64,000 nucleotides of DNA from Fusobacterium naviforme (GTDB lineage Bacteria; Bacillota; Clostridia; Lachnospirales; Lachnospiraceae): assembly GCA_003014445.1 (NCBI GenBank), contig PYGH01000001.1, positions 310,001 through 374,000 of the forward strand, written 5' to 3'. Made by a program: the position numbers and the translations under genes. Within the stretch, counting starts at the first letter, position 1; the number at the start of each line of letters is the position of its first letter. The notes under the pieces are model-generated. The model had not been told where the DNA came from and did not search any database. It saw only the letters and a list, made by a program, of their open reading frames with translations. Shown here one piece after another: positions 58,365 through 64,000 of the stretch.

Positions 58365-59876
58365 ATGGAAGCTATTAGCAAATTCGTTGACTGGGCAAAT
58401 GGCCCTATCTGGGGCGTTGGAATGCTGGTTCTGATCGTCGGCTCAGGACTCTACCTGAGCATCGGCATGGGTTTCTTCCAGTTCAGGCATTTCAAGGATA
58501 TGTGGAGCAGAATCATTGACAAGCAGGACTCTGACAGTGGCATCTCTTCCTTTGCCTCCTTCTGTACGACGATGGCCATGCGTATCGGAACCGGAAACGT
58601 GGCCGGCGTCGCGGTGGCGCTCTACAAGGGCGGTCCCGGCGCACTGTTCTGGATGGTGCTCGCGGGCATGACGAACTCCGCGGTGTGCTTTGCGGAGTGT
58701 ACAGAGGCGGTTATCTTCAAGACCAGAATTGACGGTCAGTACCGCGGCGGCGGCACCTATGCTGCCGAGCGGGGACTCGGTTGGAAGGCCTACGGCGCAT
58801 TTATGGCGGCAGTCATCATGATCGGCACTGGGGCATTCATGCCGGCGGCGGCTACCTACACGATCTGCGACGGCTTTGAGAACGCGCTCCACATTCCGAT
58901 GGTTGTCTCTGCGGCAGTGATCGCGGCGGTTATGGCAGTGGTCGTGATCGGCGGCGTCAAGAGAATCAGCCAGGTTGCGGCGACTATCGTGCCGTTCATG
59001 ACTGTGATCTATCTGGCCTGCACAATCATCATCCTCGTAATGAACATCACCCGTATTCCGGCGGCGATCTCCCTGATTCTTCAGTGCGCATTCAGCAAGC
59101 AGGCGCTGATGGGCGGCGGACTCGGAATTGCAATCCAGCAGGGTGTCAAGCGCGGAACCTTCTCCTCTGCCTCCGGCATGGGTGAGGCTTCTCCGACTGC
59201 TGCGGCAGCGGAGACGAGCCATCCGGTCAAGCAGGGTATGGCAAATGCGGCGGGCGTATGGCTCGACACGGTTATTGTATGTACGGCTTCCGGTATCATG
59301 ATGATCCTGACCGGCTGCTACAACACGCAGTTTGGCTTCATCGGCGGCGAGCGCTTCCCGGCACTCCACGAGCAGCTGGTTACACTTGCGGCAGAAAATT
59401 ACAGCGGTGTCAAGTTTGTGCAGATTGCAGTCTCGACAGTTATGGGTTCCGCAGCTCCGCTCTTTATTGCGGTAATGCTGGCGCTCTTCTCCTTCACCTG
59501 CCTGATCAGCTATTACTATGAGGCGGAGACCGGAATGATCTATCTCTTCCAGGGAGATGGCAAGGAGGCGGTCCGCAGAACGGCGACATGGGTGCTCAGA
59601 ATCGGCATGCCGATCCTGATCTTCATCTGGGGAAATATTGAGAACAGCCTTGCATGGAACCTCTCCGATCTGGCGCTCGGTTTCACAACCTGGGTCAATA
59701 TGCTTGTGGTTCTGCTCCTGTCCCCGAAGTGCTTTGCGGCATACAAGGATTACGAGGAGCAGATGGCAGCGAAGAAGGATCCGTTCTGGGATCCGCGGAA
59801 GTTTGACTGGAAGGGCATCGACAGAGAGATGTGGATGGATGTCAATAAGAAATATATCGAAGCGGAGTCCAAGTGA
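58365..59876 (+). CDS. Sodium:alanine/glycine symporter (AGCS family)
   Basis: Sodium-coupled amino acid transporter of 503 residues. The N terminus FVDWANGPIWGVGMLVLIVGSGLYLSIGMGFFQFRHF is the family start. The signature segment is FASFCTTMAMRIGTGNVAGVAVALYKGGPGALFWMVLAGMTNSAVCFAECTEA. Other matches are GGGTYAAERGLGWKAYG and FSSASGMGEASPTAAAAETSHPVKQGMANAAGVWLDT. Around ten hydrophobic helices are visible. AAGGAGG precedes the ATG. Usual substrates are alanine or glycine with sodium; context beside hydroxyproline and P5C genes allows proline-type substrates, which is inference. Confidence 0.93.
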   Translation: MEAISKFVDWANGPIWGVGMLVLIVGSGLYLSIGMGFFQFRHFKDMWSRIIDKQDSDSGISSFASFCTTMAMRIGTGNVAGVAVALYKGGPGALFWMVLAGMTNSAVCFAECTEAVIFKTRIDGQYRGGGTYAAERGLGWKAYGAFMAAVIMIGTGAFMPAAATYTICDGFENALHIPMVVSAAVIAAVMAVVVIGGVKRISQVAATIVPFMTVIYLACTIIILVMNITRIPAAISLILQCAFSKQALMGGGLGIAIQQGVKRGTFSSASGMGEASPTAAAAETSHPVKQGMANAAGVWLDTVIVCTASGIMMILTGCYNTQFGFIGGERFPALHEQLVTLAAENYSGVKFVQIAVSTVMGSAAPLFIAVMLALFSFTCLISYYYEAETGMIYLFQGDGKEAVRRTATWVLRIGMPILIFIWGNIENSLAWNLSDLALGFTTWVNMLVVLLLSPKCFAAYKDYEEQMAAKKDPFWDPRKFDWKGIDREMWMDVNKKYIEAESK

Positions 59877-59914
59877 TGCTCCCGCTGCGGTACATCGGCT
59901 GATATAAGAGAAAG

Positions 59915-59943
59915 GGAGCGCCGCCGGAGTCCGGCGGCGCTCC
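59915..59943. terminator. Strong GC hairpin after the symporter gene
   Basis: A 13-bp perfect stem GGAGCGCCGCCGG/CCGGCGGCGCTCC with AGT loop. There is no U-tract on the plus strand (GGTGCGTATACG follows). It may work as a weak terminator or protect the message end. Confidence 0.55.
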
Positions 59944-59949
59944 GGTGCG

Positions 59950-60189
59950 TATACGCTCACACAGGATGGACATGAAATACTCCGCAGCTGAGGCACTTTT
60001 ACGCGTGATGAGCGATTCACGTTCCGACAGGGCAGGATATTCAGAGAACATGCTGCAGAGGCACTGTGCATACCTGAGACCACAGGTCTTATCGGATCAG
60101 ACGGATAGCGCCGCGGAGACGCTGTACGGGAGAGGGACTTTAGCGTAGCAGCGAGGAGAAAAATTTACAAATAATTTACTTCTGTCGGA
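59950..60189. other. Gap between symporter and activase genes, no clear gene
   Basis: A 67-codon frame at 59945-60148 has no ribosome binding site and no recognisable family. Overlapping frames on the other strand are no better. I see nothing else before the promoter at 60190. Confidence 0.6.
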
Positions 60190-60218
60190 TTGTATTTTCA
60201 TGCGCTGTGATGTAGTAT
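60190..60218 (+). promoter_or_regulatory. Promoter for the glycyl radical operon
   Basis: TTGTAT, a 17-bp spacer and TAGTAT, about 105 bases before the activase start. Confidence 0.6.
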
Positions 60219-60228
60219 TGAACTAAAG

Positions 60229-60246
60229 ACTAGAACGCAGTCTAGT
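60229..60246 (+). promoter_or_regulatory. Operator-like inverted repeat downstream of the promoter
   Basis: ACTAGA-ACGCAG-TCTAGT is a perfect 6-bp inverted repeat with a 6-base spacer. It starts about 10 bases after the -10, so it covers the early transcribed region and is well placed for a dimeric repressor. Confidence 0.5.
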
Positions 60247-60322
60247 TTGTGCTTCCGGCGGAGTCCTGTCGCGGAGTGTTTAGGAGATCTGCAGCTCTGG
60301 CCGAAGAGGGAGGCGGAAGGTC

Positions 60323-61243
60323 TTGGCTGAAGCAATTATCTTTAATATTCAGAAATTCTCAGTGCATGACGGCGATGGGATACGAACGACGGTGTTTTTT
60401 AAGGGATGTCCGCTGCGCTGTCTCTGGTGCCACAATCCGGAGAGTCAGCGGTACAAAAAAGAGCTGGTGTTTCATCACGACAAATGTACGGCCTGCGGGC
60501 GCTGTGTCCCGGCATGTCCGAGGCACTGTAATGTGCTGGATACCTCCGGGCCGGAGCTTCGCTTCGACCGCACTGCCTGTGAGACCTGCGGTGCCTGTGA
60601 GGAGGTATGTCTCGCCTCGGCACGTGAGGTCTGCGGCAGGAGCTACAGCATGGATGAGCTGGTGAAAAAGGCTGCCCGGGACAAGCTCTTTTACGATCAG
60701 TCCGGCGGCGGCGTGACGCTCTCCGGCGGAGAGGTTATGGCCCAGGACATGGACTATGTGGAGGAGCTGTGCAGGCGGCTGCATGAGCAGGGCATACGGG
60801 TGTATATCGACACCAGCGGCTACTGTCCCTATGAGAATCTGAAGCGCGTGCTGCCCTACACCGACATTTTCCTCTATGATATCAAGGCCATGGATCCGGA
60901 GGTGCACAGACGCTTTACCGGCGTGGACAATGCGCTGATTCTTGAGAATCTGAAGCGCTTAAGCGACGACGGAGCCGGAATTTATATCCGCATACCCACG
61001 GTGGGAGGCGTCAACGCGGACGACAGCTTTATGAATGCGCTGATTGATTTTCTGAAGCAGAACCGGATACGCGTGCAGGAGATCAGCCTTCTGCCCTACC
61101 ATGATTTCGGAAAGGGAAAGTACGCAAATCTGGATCGCAGCTATGATGAGGAGCTCATGTGGGCGCCGACATCGGAGGAAATGGAACACTTTAAGGACCT
61201 GTTTGAAAAGGCAGGTTATGAGCGAATAGCGATAGGAGGATAA
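60323..61243 (+). CDS. Glycyl radical enzyme activase (radical SAM)
   Basis: Installs the glycyl radical on the enzyme encoded next. Protein of 306 residues. The TTG start at 60323 follows GGAGGCGGAAGG. The radical SAM cluster motif is C29-x3-C33-x2-C36 in FFKGCPLRCLWCHNPES. Two extra [4Fe-4S] ferredoxin-type motifs follow (HHDKCTACGRCVPACPRHC and CETCGACEEVC). This is the pattern of dehydratase-type activases (HypE, GD-AE and similar), unlike the pyruvate formate-lyase activase. SAM-binding segments include DQSGGGVTLSGGEVMAQ and YIDTSGY. It ends 4 bases before the GRE start. Confidence 0.93.
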   Translation: MAEAIIFNIQKFSVHDGDGIRTTVFFKGCPLRCLWCHNPESQRYKKELVFHHDKCTACGRCVPACPRHCNVLDTSGPELRFDRTACETCGACEEVCLASAREVCGRSYSMDELVKKAARDKLFYDQSGGGVTLSGGEVMAQDMDYVEELCRRLHEQGIRVYIDTSGYCPYENLKRVLPYTDIFLYDIKAMDPEVHRRFTGVDNALILENLKRLSDDGAGIYIRIPTVGGVNADDSFMNALIDFLKQNRIRVQEISLLPYHDFGKGKYANLDRSYDEELMWAPTSEEMEHFKDLFEKAGYERIAIGG

Positions 61244-61247
61244 AGCA

Positions 61248-63683
61248 ATGGCAGAGAATACAATTGATTTGTCGTTCAACATCACAACCCCCGAGGAGCT
61301 TGCAAAGGACAAGGATCGCGGCTGCACACCCCGTCTCAAAAGACTGAGAAAGATCAGCCATGAGACCCAGCCGCATCTGGATCTTGAGAGAGCGCTGATC
61401 GAGACTGAGGTCTACAAGCAGTACGAGGGCAAGGTCTCCACGCCGGTGCTGCGCGCCATGGTGCTGAAGGAGTACTTCAGCAAAAAGACGCTCTATCTCG
61501 GTGACGATGAGCTGATCGTCGGAGAGAAGGGGCCGACGCCGCAGTGTTCCCCGACCTTCCCGGAGATCATCTGTCACTCCGTCGAGGATATGAAGATCAT
61601 GAATGACCGTGAGCTCGTGAATTTTGCGGTTACAGAGGAGCAGATCCGTCAGCAGGAGGAGATCATCATCCCCTACTGGAAGGGCAGAGCGACGAGGGAT
61701 CGTCTCATGGATGCCATGACCGAGGAGTGGAGAACCTACTACGGTGCAGGTATGTTCACAGAGTTCATGGAGCAGAGAGGCCCCGGCCACACGGCAGGCG
61801 GCAAGAACTTCTATATCTATGGCTACGGGGACTATAAGAAGAAGATTGCAAAGACCATAGATGAGCTGGATTTCCTCAGTGATCCTGAGGCCTATGACAA
61901 GCTTCAGGAGCTGAAGGCCATGGATATCTGCTGTGACGCTGTGATCATTCTCGGCAGGAGATACCGCGAGCTCGCGCTGGAGAAGGCGGCGGAGTGCAAG
62001 GATCCGGTGAGAAAGCAGGAGCTGCTCACAATTGCAGAGAACTGTGCGGTTGTTCCGGAGCACAAGCCGGAGACCTACTGGCAGGCGCTGCAGATGTACT
62101 GGTTCACGCATCTCGGTGTCACGCTGGAGCTGAACCCCTGGGATGCGTTCACACCGGGGCGTCTGGATCAGCATTTGAATCCCTTCTATGAGAAGGATAC
62201 CGCGGCGGGCAGACTGGATGATACGTTGGCGCTCGAGCTTCTGGAGTGCCTGTGGGTGAAGCTCTTCAACTCTCCGGCTCCGGTCAAGGTGGGCGTCACG
62301 CTGAAGGAGTCCGGAACTTATGTCGATTTTGCCAATATTAACACCGGCGGCGTGAAGGAGGACGGAGAGGACGGCGTCAATAAGGTCAGCTACCTGATTC
62401 TCGACTGCATGGAGGATATGCGTCAGAATCAGCCGAACTCCAATGTACAGATCTCCAAGAAGACTCCGGATGCGTTTCTGAAGCGGGCCTGCGAGATCGC
62501 GCGTCAGGGCTGGGGACAGCCGGCGTTCTACAACACGGACGAGATGATCGAGGAGCTCTTAAACGAGGGCAAATCTCTGGTTGATGCGAGAAATTCCGGC
62601 TGCTCCGGCTGCACAGAGACCGGCGCATGGGGCACTGAGGACTATATCCTCACAGGATATCTGAATATTCCGAAGTGCCTGGAGCTCGCTCTGCACAACG
62701 GCTACGATCCGGTTTCGAAGCAGCAGCTCGGCCCGAAGACCGGCGCGGTGGAGGATATGAAGTCCTACGACGATGTGTGGCAGGCCTTCAAGGCGCAGCT
62801 GGAGCACTGCATTGATGTGAAGCTTCGCGGGAATCAGGTGATAGAGCGCATTTTTGCGGAGATGATGCCGGCTCCCTTCCTCTCTATCTGCACGGACGAC
62901 TGCATCGCAAAGGGCAAGGACTACAACGCAGGCGGCCCGAGATACAGCACGCGCTTCATCCAGGGCGTCGGCATCAGCGATGTCACGGATGCGTTGGTCT
63001 CCATCAAGTACAATGTCTTCGACAAGAAGCGCTTCAGCCTTCCGGAGCTTGTGAAGGCGATGGGCGATGACTACGAGGGACACCCGGAGATCTACAACTA
63101 TGTCTGCAACAGGACGCCGAAGTACGGAAATGACGATGAGTACGCGGATCAGGTGATGATCGAGGCCTTCAACGAGTACAAGGATTACATCAGCGGAAGA
63201 CCGACCGTGAACGGCGGAACCTACTACGTTGATATGCTGCCGACCACCTGCCATGTGTACTTCGGTGATGTGATGATTGCAGATGCGGGCGGACGCCACG
63301 CGCACAAGCCGCTGGCGGACGGTATCTCCCCGACCAAGGGCGGCGACACCAACGGGCCGACCTCTGTCGTGACCTCCTGCGCGAAGATGGATCAGCGCCA
63401 CACCGGCGGCTGCCTTCTGAACCAGAAGTTCACGCCGGCGGCGCTGGCGGGGCAGAAGGGCATCGACAATCTGGCGGCTCTGGTGCGCTCCTACTTCGAG
63501 ATGTGGGGACATCATGTGCAGTTCAATGTCATCAGCCGCGAGACCCTGATCGAGGCACAGAAGAATCCGGAGGAGTACAAGGACCTCATCGTCCGTGTCG
63601 CGGGCTACAGCGATTACTTTAACAATCTGGATGAGAAGCTCCAGAACGAGATCATCGAGAGAACGGAGCAGGACTTCGGCTGA
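61248..63683 (+). CDS. hypD: Glycyl radical enzyme, probable trans-4-hydroxy-L-proline dehydratase
   Basis: Anaerobic radical enzyme of 811 residues. The glycyl radical is Gly 786 in VRVAGYSDYF. The thiyl Cys and catalytic Glu are in NSGCSGCTETGAWGTEDY (Cys 455, Glu 457, C-x-E), the pattern of eliminating GREs such as dehydratases, not of pyruvate formate-lyase (CC). GGEFM-like EFMEQRGPGHTAGGKNF provides the conserved His. YILTGYLNIPKCLELALHNG after the Cys loop fits the HypD group. HypD makes pyrroline-5-carboxylate, which the nearby pruA would oxidise. Substrate cannot be proved by reading; other dehydratase GREs remain possible. GGAGG precedes the ATG, and a strong terminator follows. Confidence 0.8.
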   Translation: MAENTIDLSFNITTPEELAKDKDRGCTPRLKRLRKISHETQPHLDLERALIETEVYKQYEGKVSTPVLRAMVLKEYFSKKTLYLGDDELIVGEKGPTPQCSPTFPEIICHSVEDMKIMNDRELVNFAVTEEQIRQQEEIIIPYWKGRATRDRLMDAMTEEWRTYYGAGMFTEFMEQRGPGHTAGGKNFYIYGYGDYKKKIAKTIDELDFLSDPEAYDKLQELKAMDICCDAVIILGRRYRELALEKAAECKDPVRKQELLTIAENCAVVPEHKPETYWQALQMYWFTHLGVTLELNPWDAFTPGRLDQHLNPFYEKDTAAGRLDDTLALELLECLWVKLFNSPAPVKVGVTLKESGTYVDFANINTGGVKEDGEDGVNKVSYLILDCMEDMRQNQPNSNVQISKKTPDAFLKRACEIARQGWGQPAFYNTDEMIEELLNEGKSLVDARNSGCSGCTETGAWGTEDYILTGYLNIPKCLELALHNGYDPVSKQQLGPKTGAVEDMKSYDDVWQAFKAQLEHCIDVKLRGNQVIERIFAEMMPAPFLSICTDDCIAKGKDYNAGGPRYSTRFIQGVGISDVTDALVSIKYNVFDKKRFSLPELVKAMGDDYEGHPEIYNYVCNRTPKYGNDDEYADQVMIEAFNEYKDYISGRPTVNGGTYYVDMLPTTCHVYFGDVMIADAGGRHAHKPLADGISPTKGGDTNGPTSVVTSCAKMDQRHTGGCLLNQKFTPAALAGQKGIDNLAALVRSYFEMWGHHVQFNVISRETLIEAQKNPEEYKDLIVRVAGYSDYFNNLDEKLQNEIIERTEQDFG

Positions 63684-63776
63684 TGCCGGAGTGGGGCACT
63701 GAGGCCGTGAAGGCGGTGCATCGCGATCTGCACTGGAAGCACGGAAGAAGGGTCGCTGCGCATTCTTTCTTATGAC

Positions 63777-63822
63777 AAAAGGGCAGCGGGCCGATGGGAA
63801 ACCATCCGCCCGCTGCCCTTTT
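63777..63822 (+). terminator. Rho-independent terminator after the glycyl radical operon
   Basis: AAAAGGGCAGCGGGC is matched by GCCCGCTGCCCTTTT with a 16-base loop that itself holds GATGG/CCATC. A T-tract ends the right arm. Confidence 0.9.
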
Positions 63823-63945
63823 AATGGTACGCCCGCTTCATTCCGAATCAATCCGCTGCACAGAGGATTTACACCGGCGCGAGGCGATGATACACTCGTA
63901 TTAGTAAGCTGATGCAATATATTATTATGCGAGAGGAGACCAGCT

Positions 63946-64000
63946 ATGTATCGTCCAAAGCGAGATATGGAAGGCAGACCGGAGCATGCGCCGGAGACGG
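63946..64000 (+). CDS. Start of a further gene, cut by window end
   Basis: An ATG with GAGAGGAG 8 bases upstream opens the frame MYRPKRDMEGRPEHAPET, which continues past the window. About 18 residues are too few to name it. The preceding 120 bases after the terminator hold AT-rich sequence (CAATATATTATTATGC) where its promoter may lie. Confidence 0.55.
   Translation, partial: MYRPKRDMEGRPEHAPET

Noticed and set aside
58443-60083. 546-codon open frame on the minus strand across the AGCS symporter
   Set aside because: It is antisense to a clear AGCS gene, has His/Arg-rich composition typical of a reverse-frame shadow, and no ribosome binding site.
59945-60148. 67-codon frame between the symporter and the activase
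   Set aside because: No ribosome binding site, no recognisable family, and overlapping frames on the other strand are equally long.
1-64000. CRISPR arrays, prophage, replication origin
   Set aside because: No spaced identical repeats, no phage structural or integrase genes, and no DnaA-box clusters were noticed.

Overview
The window is a continuous piece of a bacterial chromosome from a Gram-positive anaerobe, most likely a member of the Clostridia close to Lachnospiraceae. The evidence is the anaerobic gene set (glycyl radical enzyme with its activase, reverse rubrerythrin with a PerR-type regulator, anaerobic cobalamin genes), purine-rich ribosome binding sites before nearly every gene, Lachnospiraceae-style Mgl and GalT proteins, and a tRNA without an encoded CCA end. 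Base composition is fairly GC-rich. A stretch around 21.8-23.5 kb, the gap at 57.8-58.3 kb and a few other intergenic regions are clearly more AT-rich.

Layout. 1-6.8 kb: the 3' part of an anaerobic cobalamin operon (cobQ, cobT, cbiB, cobD, cbiC, cbiF, cbiH), convergent with a NYN/LOTUS-type RNA-binding protein gene. 7.8-15.5 kb: an exported transglutaminase-like protein, then housekeeping genes rarA, rho, rpmE, a DUF1385 membrane protein, prmC and prfA. 15.7-32.3 kb: a galactose region with galK, an Mgl-type ABC transporter (mglB, mglA, mglC), an exported C26 amidotransferase-like lipoprotein, two small exported proteins, a YesN/YesM-type two-component system with two sugar-binding-protein homologues, and galT on the opposite strand. 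32.4-41.2 kb: reverse rubrerythrin and perR, an S1-domain protein, an M18 aminopeptidase, a secreted trigger-factor-like lipoprotein, a HAD phosphatase, serine acetyltransferase, a GIY-YIG protein, an RluA-type pseudouridine synthase and rpoN. 41.4-52.1 kb: unknown small and surface proteins, then queA, an RluF-type synthase, ligA, metA, a DUF1189-like membrane protein and mnmA. 52.1-52.5 kb: a scar holding a truncated lipoprotein start and a decayed malQ 3' end. 52.5-54.6 kb: a large cell-wall-associated protein. 55.0 kb: tRNA-Ser(CGA). 55.4-63.7 kb: a TrhA/hemolysin III protein, P5C dehydrogenase, an AGCS symporter, and a glycyl radical enzyme (probable trans-4-hydroxyproline dehydratase) with its activase.

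The most unusual item is the galactose-binding lipoprotein at 17.1-18.4 kb. Its sequence order matches a circular permutation of the ordinary MglB fold: the normal N-terminal segment sits at the C terminus. A second MglB homologue in normal order lies 11 kb downstream with the two-component system and serves as an internal comparison. The partner permease also has an unusual cytoplasmic coiled-coil extension of about 230 residues.

The glycyl radical enzyme, P5C dehydrogenase and AGCS symporter form a plausible route from imported hydroxyproline through pyrroline-5-carboxylate to glutamate. Signs of past rearrangement are a 111-bp duplicate of the response-regulator start at 22.9 kb, an IS150-like terminal remnant at 29.8 kb, and the malQ scar at 52.1 kb. 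No CRISPR array, intact transposon, prophage or replication origin was seen. All product names come from reading the sequence; no database search was run.
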